From the NCBI RefSeq assembly GCF_002885955.2, contig NZ_POQS01000003.1, forward strand, positions 134,763 through 198,762: 64,000 nt of DNA, written 5' to 3'. Origin of the DNA: Achromobacter pulmonis (lineage in GTDB: Bacteria > Pseudomonadota > Gammaproteobacteria > Burkholderiales > Burkholderiaceae_B). A program made the translations under genes and the position numbers. The notes beneath the pieces are model-generated. The model saw only the letters and a program-made list of their open reading frames with translations, ran no database searches and was not told where the DNA came from. Every line of letters starts with the position of its first letter. Within the stretch, counting starts at the first letter, position 1. Positions 1 through 10,535 of this stretch are shown here, one piece after another.

Positions 1-198
1 GGCCAGCACCGCGCCCAGGCCCACGGCCACGACCACGAACTGGAACAGGATGCCCATGATCAGGCCGGCCGTGTTCCAGTAGCCGCGCGCGAACCCGTAC
101 TTCAGCCCGGAAGACATGGCCGAGATCGCGCCCGCGCCGGGCGAGAACGAAATGGCCCAGGAGGCCAGGAAAAACGTCAACCAGGTGGATAAGGGCAT
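1..198 (-). CDS. LysE/RhtB-family exporter, N-terminal part (runs off the window)
   Basis: Reading the minus strand from the ATG at 198 gives 66 codons open to the window edge, starting MPLSTWLTFF and continuing with SFSPGAGAISAMSSGLKYGF. A short hydrophilic start, a first membrane helix and the SPGAG(A/N) loop followed by a Gly-rich helix are typical of LysE/RhtB amino-acid and metabolite exporters of the inner membrane. Only about the first third of a usual 205-residue protein is present, so the substrate cannot be guessed. It lies 42 bp downstream of the rhlE stop on the same strand, so it may be read through from rhlE or have its own start in the short gap. Confidence 0.75.
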   Translation of the reverse strand, partial: MPLSTWLTFFLASWAISFSPGAGAISAMSSGLKYGFARGYWNTAGLIMGILFQFVVVAVGLGAVLA

Positions 199-239
199 GG
201 CGCGGGTCCGTGATCGCGGTTCTGGGGTTGCCGGTGATA

Positions 240-1736
<1,497 letters not shown>

Positions 1737-1882
1737 GACAACTCCAACGGCAGCCCGTCGCTCAAGTTGAGAGACTCCAATCCAGGCGGACGAACAAGGA
1801 GAAAAGGGAAGCGCCCTGATGGGCGAGGCTTGGCAGCGAAGGGCCTAGCGGACGTGTGCAGATTGGCAAAACACACGCAACG

Positions 1883-1888
1883 ATTGTA
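1883..1888 (-). promoter_or_regulatory. rhlE: Candidate -10 element for rhlE
   Basis: The minus strand reads TACAAT here, one mismatch from the sigma70 -10 consensus, but no good -35 hexamer lies 16-18 bp upstream. If used, it gives rhlE a leader of about 140 nt. The 1737-2041 region otherwise contains only the divergent promoter of the DUF945 gene; I see no small gene or clear RNA in it. Confidence 0.3.
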
Positions 1889-1972
1889 GCCGATGTGGCG
1901 CTGCAGCACCGGTTCACGGGGGCGGATGCGTATCACCAGGTAACAAATAGCAGCGCCTGTGCACCAAATAAG

Positions 1973-2001
1973 TGTTTTCCCTAGGCTCCACTCCCTATAA
2001 T
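1973..2001 (+). promoter_or_regulatory. Sigma70-type promoter for the DUF945 gene
   Basis: A perfect TATAAT at 1996-2001 is preceded, 17 bp away, by TGTTTT at 1973-1978 as a weak -35. The expected start point is about 35 nt before the ATG at 2042, and AAGGG lies 6 nt before that ATG. Confidence 0.6.
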
Positions 2002-2041
2002 CCGTGCGCTTTCCTCCATATTTGAAGAACAAAGGGTTGTT

Positions 2042-3517
2042 ATGAAGAAATCGGCAGTAGTGGGCGTGGTCGTCGCGCTGGGCGCGGTCTGGACCGGCAC
2101 GGCGTGGTACACGGGCCAGAAGGCCGAGGCCTTCGTCAAGCAATCGGTCGAGCAGGCCAACGTCGAACTGCAGAAATTCGGCGAGAAGTGGGGCGTGGCC
2201 GCCGTGGTCGAGCTGGTGTCGTTCGAGCGCGGCGTGTTCTCGTCGACCGAGCGCTACCGCGTGAAGATCACCGAGCCCGCGGCCGACGGCAAGCCGGCCC
2301 AGGAACATGAGATCCAGTTCGTCGAGCACCTGGACCACGGCCCGTTCCCGCTGTCGAACCTGAAGTCCGGCTCCTTCGCCCCGGCCATGGTGGCCAGCCG
2401 CTTCCAGCTCGAAGAAACGCCCGCCGTCAAGGATTGGTTCGCCGCCACCAAGGGCGTCGTGCCGCTGTCGGGCGCCTACAGCGTCAGCTACGCCAGGAAC
2501 GTCGCCGGCACGTTCGACATGGCGCCGGTCGAGTTCGCCAAGGACGACACCAGCCTGTCGTTCTCGGGCATGAAGGGCGACGTCACCTACGCCACCGACA
2601 GCAAGCACGGCACCATCGCGCTGGCCGCCGAAAGCCTGGTGGCCGCCGGCCCGGCCTCCGAGGACAGCGACATCGAGCGCATGGCCCTGCAGGGCCTGAC
2701 GCTGACCAGCGACATGACGCCCGGCAAGAACGACATGTATGTGGGCAGCCAGAAGCTGGGCATCAAGAACTGGACCATCACGTCCAAGGAAAAGCCGCCG
2801 GTCCAGCTCAAGGACACCAGCATGGCCGTCGACATGACCGAAGCCGACGCCACCGTGGGCGCCAAGATGGTGCTCGACCTGGGCATGATCAACATCCAGG
2901 AAAAGGACATGGCCGGCGCCAAGCTGGTCATCGACGCCCAGCGCCTGGACGCCAAGGCGTTCAAGGCCATCAACGACGTCTACGAAGCCGCTTCGCGCCG
3001 CATGCTGCAAAGCGATGACGAAGAGCAGGCGCCCGAGTTCACCGATGAAGAGAAGCAGGTGCTCAAGACCAACGTCGAACTGCTGCTGGCCGGCAACCCG
3101 ACGCTGAACGTGGCGCCGCTGGAAGTGCGCACCGCCAACGGCACCTCGACCTTCACGCTGGACCTGGACCTGACCAAGCCCGCCACGATGGACGGCGAGT
3201 TCGCCGACACCGCCAAGGATGTGGTGCGCAAGCTCGCGGCCAGGCTGGTGCTGTCCAAGGCCAACCTGAGCGACCTGATGGCCATCGAGCCGCAGGTGCG
3301 CGGCGTGCCGGCCGAGCAGGCCCTGCAGACCGCCAAGGGCCAGGCCGAGATGGTGGGCACCATGGCCACGGCGATGGGCCTGGCCAAGATCGAAAACGAC
3401 AACATCGTGACCTACCTGAACTACGCCGACGGCCAGGTGGACTTCAACGGCAAGAAGATGCCGGTCGAGCAGTTCCTGATGATGGTGCTGAGCGGCGCGA
3501 TGGGCGGGGGGCGCTGA
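2042..3517 (+). CDS. DUF945 (YdgA-like) family protein
   Basis: A 491-residue protein of the DUF945/YdgA family, whose biochemical role is not established. It opens with a Lys-Lys pair and one hydrophobic segment (about residues 3-22, ending in GTAWYTGQKAEAF), so it is probably anchored in the inner membrane or exported with a large periplasmic domain. The YdgA hallmarks are the conserved WYTG/KAE stretch after the helix, a repeated beta-rich body and a C-terminal YxNGxxMP-like segment (YADGQVDFNGKKMPVEQF). It is monocistronic, with its own promoter and a strong terminator at 3542-3572. Confidence 0.85.
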   Translation: MKKSAVVGVVVALGAVWTGTAWYTGQKAEAFVKQSVEQANVELQKFGEKWGVAAVVELVSFERGVFSSTERYRVKITEPAADGKPAQEHEIQFVEHLDHGPFPLSNLKSGSFAPAMVASRFQLEETPAVKDWFAATKGVVPLSGAYSVSYARNVAGTFDMAPVEFAKDDTSLSFSGMKGDVTYATDSKHGTIALAAESLVAAGPASEDSDIERMALQGLTLTSDMTPGKNDMYVGSQKLGIKNWTITSKEKPPVQLKDTSMAVDMTEADATVGAKMVLDLGMINIQEKDMAGAKLVIDAQRLDAKAFKAINDVYEAASRRMLQSDDEEQAPEFTDEEKQVLKTNVELLLAGNPTLNVAPLEVRTANGTSTFTLDLDLTKPATMDGEFADTAKDVVRKLAARLVLSKANLSDLMAIEPQVRGVPAEQALQTAKGQAEMVGTMATAMGLAKIENDNIVTYLNYADGQVDFNGKKMPVEQFLMMVLSGAMGGGR

Positions 3518-3541
3518 GCGTCTGCCGCAGTCGTGGCCAAG

Positions 3542-3572
3542 GCCGCCGCGCATCGGGCGCGGCGGCTTTTTT
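3542..3572 (+). terminator. Rho-independent terminator of the DUF945 gene
   Basis: A 9-bp perfect GC stem (3542-3550 with 3558-3566) with a 7-nt loop is followed by six T residues at 3567-3572. It starts 24 bp after the DUF945 stop codon. Confidence 0.9.
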
Positions 3573-3594
3573 CATGGCGCGTCCGCGCGCCGGA

Positions 3595-4800
3595 TCACGA
3601 CGGCAAGGCGCCCGCGGCCAGCTCCCCGTGGCGCAGCACGGCCACGTGGAAGCGCTTGTCGGCGGCCTTGAGAATGTCCTGCGTGGGGTCGCCCTGCACC
3701 AGCAGCAGGTCGGCCACGTTGCCTTCGGCGATCACGCCGTGGCGGTCCAGTCCCATCAGGTCGTGGCCGCGCGAAGTGCCCGCGATCAGCGCGTCGACCG
3801 GCGTCATGCCGAATTCCACCATGTAGGCCAGCTCCATGGCGTTCTCGCCGTGCAGGTTGAAAGGCGTGCCGGCGTCGGTGCCCATGGCGATGCGGCCGCC
3901 CGCCTTGTAGTACATCTGGAAGGACTCGCGGTGGCGCTGCTCGACCGCGCGGGCCTTCTCCACCGCATAGGCCGGAATCCCGTTGTCGGCGTTGGCGATG
4001 ATGTTGCGCACCGCGGCGATGGTGGGCACCAGGTAGGTTTCGGCCTCCAGCATTTCGCGCAGGCAGTCGTCGTCCATGAAGATGCCGTGCTCGATCGAGT
4101 CGATGCCGGCGCGCACCGCGTTCAGGATGCCTTGCGTGCCCTGTGCATGGCTGGCGGTGCTCTTGCGAAAGCGCTTGGCCTCGTGCACGCCCGCCTTCAT
4201 TTCCTCCGCGCTGTAGTGCGCGTCCATGGGGCTTACGCCCGGCGTCATCACGCCGCCGGTGGCCATGATCTTCACCAGGTCGCAGCCGGCGTGAACCTGC
4301 TCGCGCACCGCCTTGATCACTTCCTCGCAGCCGTCGGCGACGCGGCCGATGCGGTTGCCGTGGCCGCCCGTCATGCAGATGATGCGGCCCGAGGCGCGGA
4401 TGGTCGGCCCGGAAAACACGCCGCGCGCGATCGCGTCGCGGACCCCGAATTCCAGGTAGTCCTTGCCGCCGCAATCGCGCACCGCGGTGACGCCGCCGCG
4501 CAGGCTGGCCTGGGCGTTCTCCAGCGCCGTCAGCGTGATCTGGGCAGGCCCCTGTTTGCTCAGTTGCGCGTTGGGATCGGCGCCGCCGGTATAGACCAGG
4601 TGGACGTGGCAATCGGCCAGGCTGGGCATCAGCGTCATGCCCTCGGTGCGTACCCTGGCGCCGGCGTAGCCGGAGAATTCGCCGGCCGGCGCCACCCGCG
4701 CCACGCGCTGGCCTTCGACCAGCACGCCGTGCCCGGGCAGCAGCGCGCCCTTGCCGTCGAATACCTGGCCGCCGATGAAAAGCGTCTGTGGTGTCGTCAT
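3595..4800 (-). CDS. Metal-dependent amidohydrolase (COG1228-type), last gene of the peptide ABC operon
   Basis: A cytoplasmic hydrolase of the amidohydrolase superfamily, 401 residues, close to imidazolonepropionase/prolidase-type members. Visible metal-site motifs are HVH at 65-67, a probable carboxylated Lys in DLVKIMATGG, His in TASHAQG, His in SIEHGI, and Asp in MGTDAGTPF. There is no signal peptide. The ATG at 4800 has GGAG 6 nt upstream and begins 17 bp after the ABC ATPase stop, so it is the distal gene of the importer operon. The likely role is hydrolysis of the imported peptide-like or cyclic amide compound; this is an inference from position. Confidence 0.85.
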   Translation of the reverse strand: MTTPQTLFIGGQVFDGKGALLPGHGVLVEGQRVARVAPAGEFSGYAGARVRTEGMTLMPSLADCHVHLVYTGGADPNAQLSKQGPAQITLTALENAQASLRGGVTAVRDCGGKDYLEFGVRDAIARGVFSGPTIRASGRIICMTGGHGNRIGRVADGCEEVIKAVREQVHAGCDLVKIMATGGVMTPGVSPMDAHYSAEEMKAGVHEAKRFRKSTASHAQGTQGILNAVRAGIDSIEHGIFMDDDCLREMLEAETYLVPTIAAVRNIIANADNGIPAYAVEKARAVEQRHRESFQMYYKAGGRIAMGTDAGTPFNLHGENAMELAYMVEFGMTPVDALIAGTSRGHDLMGLDRHGVIAEGNVADLLLVQGDPTQDILKAADKRFHVAVLRHGELAAGALPS

Positions 4801-4817
4801 GTCCGCTCCGGATTGGG

Positions 4818-6548
4818 TTAGCCCGCCACCACGTCCAGCCCCTCCCGGGACATGGACTGCAGGCGCGGCATGAGCCCCAGCAGATGTTTGCTGTACGGAT
4901 GCTGGGGCCGCTCGAACAGGTCTTCGGTGGCGGCGACTTCCAGCAGTTCGCCGTAGCGCATCACGCCCACGCGGTCGCACATCTGGCGGATCACCGGCAG
5001 ATCGTGGCTGATGAACAGCATGGTCAGCCCCAGCTCTTCCTGCAGGTCCTTGAGCAGGTTGAGGATCTGCGCCTGGATCGAGACGTCCAGGGCCGAGGTC
5101 GGCTCGTCGCAGATCAGGAAGCGGGGGCGCGTGGCCAGGGCGCGCGCGATGCAGATGCGCTGGCGCTGCCCGCCCGAGAACTCGTGCGGAAAGCGTTCGG
5201 CCGCGCGCCCGCCCAGGCCGACCACGTCGAGCAGGTCGGCCACGATGCGGCGCGCCTCGGCCTCGCTGGCGGCCAGCTTGTGGAAGCGGATCGGCTCGGC
5301 CACGATGTCCAGCACGCGCATGCGCGGATTGAGCGAGGAGAACGGGTCCTGGAAGATCATCTGGATCTGCCGCCGGAACGGGTTGAGCTGCCTTTCCCCC
5401 TTGAGTGCGGTCAGTTCGACGCCGCCAAAATTCACCGACCCCGCGCTGGGCGTGTACAGCCCGGAAATCAGGCGCGCCACGGTGGATTTGCCCGAGCCCG
5501 ATTCGCCCACCAGGCCGAACACCTCGCCTTCGGCGATGGAAAAATTGACGCGCTTGACCGCGTCCAGCGTGCGCTGGTTGCGCTTGAAGAACGCGCTCTT
5601 GAGCACGAAGCGCATGCTCAGGTCGCGCACCTGCACCAGCGGGCCGTCCGTGCGCGCGCCGAAGTCGCGCCGCTGCCCCAGCCAGTGCGTGGCCAGGTCC
5701 AGCGGCTGCGACGGCGTCTTGACGTCCTCGATGTAGGTGACCAGCGGAAACCGCTTGAGCTTGATGTCCGGGCGCGGCACGGCCGAGATCAGGCTGCGCG
5801 TGTAGGGATGGTCGGGGTCGCCCAGGATCTTGGCGGTGGGGCCCTGCTCGACCAGCTTGCCGTGGTACAGCACCGCGACGCGGTCGGTCACGTCCGCGAT
5901 CACGCCCATGTCGTGGGTGATGATGATCATGCCCACCTGCTCTTCGCGGCACAGGCGCTTGAGCAGCTCCAGGATCTGCGCCTGGATCGACACGTCCAGC
6001 GCGGTGGTGGGTTCGTCGGCGATGATGACTTCGGGTTCGCAGCACAGGGCCAGCGCGATCACCACGCGCTGGCGCATGCCGCCGGAGAACTGGTGCGGGT
6101 ATTGCTTGACGCGCAGCTCGGGCTGGTCGATGCCGACCTGTTCCAGCAGCTGCACGGCGCGTTTCTGCGCCTGGGCGTGCGACAGGTTCAGGTGCACCTG
6201 CATGGTTTCGACCAGCTGGCTTTCCACCGTCTGCAACGGGTCCAGCGAAGTCAGCGGGTCCTGGAAGATCATGCCGATGCGGCGGCCGCGCACGCGGCGC
6301 TGCTGCGCCGGGCTCAGGGTGTCGATGCGTTCGCCGTTGAGCAGCACCTCGCCGCCGGCCAGCCGTCCCGGCGCTTCCAGCAGCCCGATCACGGCGTTGC
6401 CGATGGTCGATTTGCCGGCGCCGGATTCGCCCACCACGCCCAGGATTTCGCCTTTTTCCAGCGCCAGCGATACGCCGTCCACCGCCACCAGCGTGCCGCG
6501 GCGGCTGGGGAATTCGATGCGGATGTCTTCGATGTTCAACAGGGCCAT
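4818..6548 (-). CDS. Dipeptide/oligopeptide-type ABC transporter, fused double ATPase (DppD-DppF type)
   Basis: A 576-residue protein with two complete ABC nucleotide-binding domains in tandem. The first has Walker A GESGAGKST, signature FSGGMRQRV and Walker B IIADEPTTALD. The second has GESGSGKST, FSGGQRQRI and LICDEPTSALD. It corresponds to a DppD-DppF or GsiA-like fusion that powers the two permeases upstream. The oligopeptide-type C-terminal extension (HPYTRSLISAVP after the first domain, HPYSKHLLGLMP after the second) is present in both halves. The start is 7 bp after the stop of the upstream permease gene. Confidence 0.93.
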   Translation of the reverse strand: MALLNIEDIRIEFPSRRGTLVAVDGVSLALEKGEILGVVGESGAGKSTIGNAVIGLLEAPGRLAGGEVLLNGERIDTLSPAQQRRVRGRRIGMIFQDPLTSLDPLQTVESQLVETMQVHLNLSHAQAQKRAVQLLEQVGIDQPELRVKQYPHQFSGGMRQRVVIALALCCEPEVIIADEPTTALDVSIQAQILELLKRLCREEQVGMIIITHDMGVIADVTDRVAVLYHGKLVEQGPTAKILGDPDHPYTRSLISAVPRPDIKLKRFPLVTYIEDVKTPSQPLDLATHWLGQRRDFGARTDGPLVQVRDLSMRFVLKSAFFKRNQRTLDAVKRVNFSIAEGEVFGLVGESGSGKSTVARLISGLYTPSAGSVNFGGVELTALKGERQLNPFRRQIQMIFQDPFSSLNPRMRVLDIVAEPIRFHKLAASEAEARRIVADLLDVVGLGGRAAERFPHEFSGGQRQRICIARALATRPRFLICDEPTSALDVSIQAQILNLLKDLQEELGLTMLFISHDLPVIRQMCDRVGVMRYGELLEVAATEDLFERPQHPYSKHLLGLMPRLQSMSREGLDVVAG

Positions 6549-6555
6549 GGCGTCC

Positions 6556-7482
6556 TCAGCGCAGCTTGGGGTTGAGCGCGTCGCGCAGCCAGTCGCCCAG
6601 CAGGTTGACCGACAGCACCAGCGCCACCAGCGCGATGCCGGGGAAGATGGAGATCCACCACATGCCCGAGAACAGATAGCTGTTGCCGATGCGGATCAGC
6701 GTGCCCAGCGACGGCGCGGTCGGCGGCACGCCCACGCCCAGGAACGACAGCGTGGCTTCGGTGATGATGGCGATCGCCAGGTGGATGGTGGCGATGACCA
6801 GCACCGGTCCCATGACGTTGGGCAGGATGTGGCGGCGCAGGATGGTGATCGGGCCGATGCCGATCAGGCGCGCCGCCTGCACGTATTCCTTGTTGCGCTC
6901 GACCAGCGTGGAGCCGCGCACCGTGCGCGCATACTGCACCCAGCCGGAGATGCCGATGGCGAAGATCAGCACGTACAGCGCGAGCTGGTCATGCAGGTCG
7001 CGCGGCAGCAGGCCGCGCGCCACGCCGTCGATCAGCAGCGCCACCAGGATGGCGGGAAACGACAGCTGCACGTCGGCGATGCGCATGATGAAGCTGTCGA
7101 CCCGGCCGCCGGCATAGCCGCTGATCAGGCCCAGCGTCACGCCCAGCACCATCGAGAACAGCACCGAAGCGAAGCCCACCAGCAGCGACACGCGCGAGCC
7201 GTACAGCACGGCCGACAGGATGTCGCGGCCCTGGTCGTCGGTGCCGAGCAGGAAATCCGGGCTGCCGCCCTCTTCCCAGGACGGCGGGGTGTTGGCGTCC
7301 ATGATGCTCAGGGAAGCCAGGTCGAAGGGGTTGTGCGGCGCGACGATGGGCGCGAACAGCGCGCCCAGCAGGATGGCCAGCGTGACGATGGCGGCGATGA
7401 TGGCGCCGGGCGTGCGCTTGAAGCTGTGCCACAGGTCGCTGTCGGCGGCGCGCGAAAAGAAAGGGGCGATGCGGGCGATCAT
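6556..7482 (-). CDS. Peptide-type ABC transporter permease (DppC-like)
   Basis: A 308-residue inner-membrane permease of the OppC/DppC branch. It has the N-terminal cytoplasmic stretch and first helix, the LGTDDQGRDILS motif typical of this family, about six membrane segments, and an EAA loop (EYVQAARLIGIGPITILRRHILPN) that contacts the ATPase. It follows the DppB-like gene by 10 bp and precedes the fused ATPase by 7 bp. Confidence 0.92.
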   Translation of the reverse strand: MIARIAPFFSRAADSDLWHSFKRTPGAIIAAIVTLAILLGALFAPIVAPHNPFDLASLSIMDANTPPSWEEGGSPDFLLGTDDQGRDILSAVLYGSRVSLLVGFASVLFSMVLGVTLGLISGYAGGRVDSFIMRIADVQLSFPAILVALLIDGVARGLLPRDLHDQLALYVLIFAIGISGWVQYARTVRGSTLVERNKEYVQAARLIGIGPITILRRHILPNVMGPVLVIATIHLAIAIITEATLSFLGVGVPPTAPSLGTLIRIGNSYLFSGMWWISIFPGIALVALVLSVNLLGDWLRDALNPKLR

Positions 7483-7492
7483 GCTGATTCCT

Positions 7493-8464
7493 TTATTTTC
7501 TCTGCACGCGCAGGCGCGGGTCGACGGCGAAGTACAGCAGGTCGACGATCAGGTTGATGACCACGAACATGAAGGCGATCAGCACCAGGTAGGCCGCCAT
7601 CACGGGGATGTCCACCATGCTGATGGCCTGGATGAACAGCAGCCCCATGCCGGGCCACTGGAACACGGTTTCCGTGATGATGGCGAAGGCGATGATGGAG
7701 CCCAGCTGCAGCCCCGTGATCGTGATGACCGGCACCATGGTGTTCTTGAGCGCGTGGCGGAAATTGATCAGCCGTTCGGGCAGGCCGCGGGCGCGCGCGA
7801 ACTTGATGAAGTCGGCGCGCAGCACCTCCAGCATCTCGGCGCGCACCAGGCGCATGATCAGCGTCATCTGGAACAGCGCCAGCGTGATGGCCGGCATGAT
7901 CAGCGCCTGCCAGCCCGACTTGGTCAGAAAGCCCGTGGTCCACCATCCCAGGCTCACCACGTCGCCGCGGCCGAAGCTGGGCAGCCAGCGCAGCTGCACG
8001 CCGAAGAACAGGATGAGCAATATGCCGATCAAAAAGGTGGGCAGCGAGATGCCGGCCAGCGATATCGCCATGAAGGCCTTGGACAGCACGCCGTGGCGCT
8101 TGAGCGCGGTGTAGATTCCCATCGGGATGCCCAGCACCAGCGCCATCACCGCGGAAACGAAAGACAGTTCCAGCGTGGCCGGCATGCGTTCTTCGAGCAG
8201 TTCGCTGACGGGGCGGCGATGGCGGTACGAGATGCCGAAATCGCCGCGCACGGCGTCGGCCACGAAATGCGCGTACTGCACCACGAAGGGATCGTCCAGG
8301 CCCAGCTGCTCGCGCAGCTGCGCCCGTTGTTCGGGCGTCGTGTCCTGGCCGACCATGCTGGCGATGGGATCGCCCACGTAGCGGAACATGGCGAACGCGA
8401 TCAGCGCCACCGTCAACATCACCAGCACCGACTGGATAAGCCGTTGCGCAATAAAGGAAAGCAT
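7493..8464 (-). CDS. Peptide-type ABC transporter permease (DppB-like)
   Basis: A 323-residue permease with the DppB signature: N-terminal helix, a ~100-residue periplasmic segment ending in DFGISYRHRRPVSELL, then five further helices with the EAA-type loop FIKFARARGLPERLINFRHALKN. It pairs with the DppC-like protein to form the membrane channel. A 116-bp gap rich in GC inverted repeats separates it from the binding-protein gene, which may lower permease expression relative to the binding protein. Confidence 0.92.
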   Translation of the reverse strand: MLSFIAQRLIQSVLVMLTVALIAFAMFRYVGDPIASMVGQDTTPEQRAQLREQLGLDDPFVVQYAHFVADAVRGDFGISYRHRRPVSELLEERMPATLELSFVSAVMALVLGIPMGIYTALKRHGVLSKAFMAISLAGISLPTFLIGILLILFFGVQLRWLPSFGRGDVVSLGWWTTGFLTKSGWQALIMPAITLALFQMTLIMRLVRAEMLEVLRADFIKFARARGLPERLINFRHALKNTMVPVITITGLQLGSIIAFAIITETVFQWPGMGLLFIQAISMVDIPVMAAYLVLIAFMFVVINLIVDLLYFAVDPRLRVQRK

Positions 8465-8580
8465 TAGGAGTGCCCCTCTGGTTCGGATAACGCCGGGCCG
8501 CGTTTCGCTGCTTGCGCAAAGCGGGGCTGGGCCGGGCGCGCCCGGGCGGCGCGCGCCGACCGGGCCTTTGCGTCAAGCCG

Positions 8581-10191
8581 TCAGGGCATCACGACGTCGC
8601 GCAGGTCGAGCACGTCGTCGGCGCGCTGCACGACCTGGATGTTGTCCTTCACGCCCCAGGACATGGGCTGCTGGTGCAGCGGCAGATAGCCGAAGTCGCT
8701 GCGCACGATGCCGAAGGCTTCCTTGATCATCGCGTTGCGCTTGGCCTGGTCGGTCTCGACGCCGATCTTGGCGGTGAGTTCGTCGACCTTCTTGTTGCAG
8801 TAGCCGCCCAGGTTGAACTGCCCCGCGGCCGTCTTGGCGTCGCGGCACGACGTCAGGTTCAGCAGCGTGTTGTGCGCGTCGGTCGAGCTTGGCGTCCAGC
8901 CCAGCATGTACATGCTGGTCTGGTTGCCGGCCTGCAGCAGGATCTTGCCGAAGTACTTGGACTTGGTCTGCGCCAGCAGATTGATCTTGATGCCCACGCG
9001 CGCCAGCATGCCGGCCACCGCCTGGCAGACCTTTTCGTCGTTGACGTAGCGGTCGTTCGGGCAGTCCATGGTGACGGTGAAGCCCTTGGGATACCCGGCC
9101 TCGGCCAGCAGCTTCTTGGCGCGTTCGGGGTCCGGCTTGTAGGGCGCGCCGAAGGATTCGTCATAGCCGTTGATCGCCGTGGCGATGAGCGAGCCCAGCG
9201 GCTTGGCCGCGCCGCGCATGATCTTTTCGTTGATGGCCTTGGTGTCCACGGCCAGCACCACCGCTTCGCGGACCTTGGGGTCCTTGAACGGGTTCTTGCC
9301 CTTGACGTCCGAGAACAGCAGCTCGTCGCGGTCCTGGTCCATGCCGATGAAGATGGCGCGGGCTTCGGGCGCGGTCAGCGGCTTGACGCCCTTGGCGTCT
9401 TCCAGGCGCTTCCAGTCCTGCACCGGCACCGGCTGCACCAGGTCCATCTCGCCCGAGATCAGCGCGGCCACGCGCGTCGCTTCCTGCGTGATCGGCTGGA
9501 AGATGACCTCGTCCACGTTGGTCTTGATGTTCTTGTTCCAGTAGCCGTCGAAGCGCTTGAGCACCGTCTTCACGTCGGGCTGGCGTTCGGCCAGCATGAA
9601 GGGGCCGGTGCCGTTGGCGTGCAGGTTGGCGTAGTTGCCCTGGTTGTCGCCCTTGACGTTGGTGGCCTCGGTGGTCTTGTTCTTCTCCGACCACGACTTG
9701 CTCATGATGTACAGGAACACCCACTCGCGCGGCAGGATCGGGTTGGGCGTCGGGGTGATGACCTCGATGGTGTAGTCGTCGATCTTCTTGATGTCGGACG
9801 CCTTGGCGCCGTAGCCCTTCATGTCCGAACCGGGGGTCAGGCTGCGCTTCCACGAGAAGATCACGTCGTCTGCCGTGAACGGCGAGCCGTCATGGAACTT
9901 CACGCCCTTGCGCAGCTTGAACACCCACTTCGTGGGCTCCGGGTTTTCCCAGCTTTCGGCCAGCAGCGGGGTCAGTTTCAGGTTGCCGTCGTAGCCGGCC
10001 AGCGTTTCGTAGATATTGCCCTGGAAGCCCAGCGTGAACGTTTCGTTCAGGGCCATCGGGTCCATGGAAGTGGCGTCGCCCTGGTACGACCAATGGAAGG
10101 TCTTGGCGGCGACGGCGCTGGCGCTGAACGCCAGCGATGCCGCGACGGCCGCAGCCAGCGCCGCTTGCTTCAGGTGGGGAAAAGTACGCAT
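8581..10191 (-). CDS. Periplasmic peptide-type substrate-binding protein (SBP family 5)
   Basis: A 536-residue extracytoplasmic solute receptor. The start MRTFPHLKQ has a typical Sec signal with probable cleavage after AVAA, then the family-5 opening KTFHWSYQGDATSMDP and the LLAESWENPEPTKWVFKLRKGVKFHDGSPFTADDV block. I chose ATG 10191 over ATG 10200 because GAGG/GGAG spacing suits 10191, while GGAG is only 1 nt from 10200. The ligand is not obvious; the linked amidohydrolase and fused ATPase suggest peptides or a peptide-like amide. It is the promoter-proximal gene of the operon. Confidence 0.92.
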   Translation of the reverse strand: MRTFPHLKQAALAAAVAASLAFSASAVAAKTFHWSYQGDATSMDPMALNETFTLGFQGNIYETLAGYDGNLKLTPLLAESWENPEPTKWVFKLRKGVKFHDGSPFTADDVIFSWKRSLTPGSDMKGYGAKASDIKKIDDYTIEVITPTPNPILPREWVFLYIMSKSWSEKNKTTEATNVKGDNQGNYANLHANGTGPFMLAERQPDVKTVLKRFDGYWNKNIKTNVDEVIFQPITQEATRVAALISGEMDLVQPVPVQDWKRLEDAKGVKPLTAPEARAIFIGMDQDRDELLFSDVKGKNPFKDPKVREAVVLAVDTKAINEKIMRGAAKPLGSLIATAINGYDESFGAPYKPDPERAKKLLAEAGYPKGFTVTMDCPNDRYVNDEKVCQAVAGMLARVGIKINLLAQTKSKYFGKILLQAGNQTSMYMLGWTPSSTDAHNTLLNLTSCRDAKTAAGQFNLGGYCNKKVDELTAKIGVETDQAKRNAMIKEAFGIVRSDFGYLPLHQQPMSWGVKDNIQVVQRADDVLDLRDVVMP

Positions 10192-10439
10192 AGCCCTCAT
10201 GCTCCGTGTGATGCGCGGATAGCGCGACAGAAGTGATAGGCCCCTGGCCCCATCGGGGCGGGGCATGGCGTTGCTGCTTACGACGAAAGGCGGAGCGGGG
10301 TCGAACGGGATGCAGCGCGAAGCGCGCGCGGGCCGGTGATGGCGCGGCCGGGAATCACTGCGTGGGACTTCGAATTCACGATCGATCCAACCCCTTGTGA
10401 TTATCATGACGGGGACGGACCCGCCGATGCAAAACGAAT

Positions 10440-10467
10440 CTTATAGACGCATTCGTTTAAGCGTCAA
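10440..10467 (-). promoter_or_regulatory. Sigma70-type promoter of the peptide ABC operon
   Basis: On the minus strand TTGACG (10467-10462) and TATAAG (10445-10440) are 16 bp apart, a near-consensus pair in the only AT-rich part of the 10192-10535 gap. It implies a leader of about 240 nt before the binding-protein start. I see no gene or known riboswitch fold in that leader. Confidence 0.6.
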
Positions 10468-10535
10468 TCGGTTTGGATTGGGGTTAGTACGCGCTTGCCG
10501 CCGGCCTTGAATGGTGCGTGCCGCGGCCCTGCGGG

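Noticed and set aside
3595-6045. 816-codon frame joining the ATPase region to the amidohydrolase
   Set aside because: The part upstream of 4800 is an out-of-frame reading of the fused ABC ATPase; the amidohydrolase has its own ATG and GGAG.
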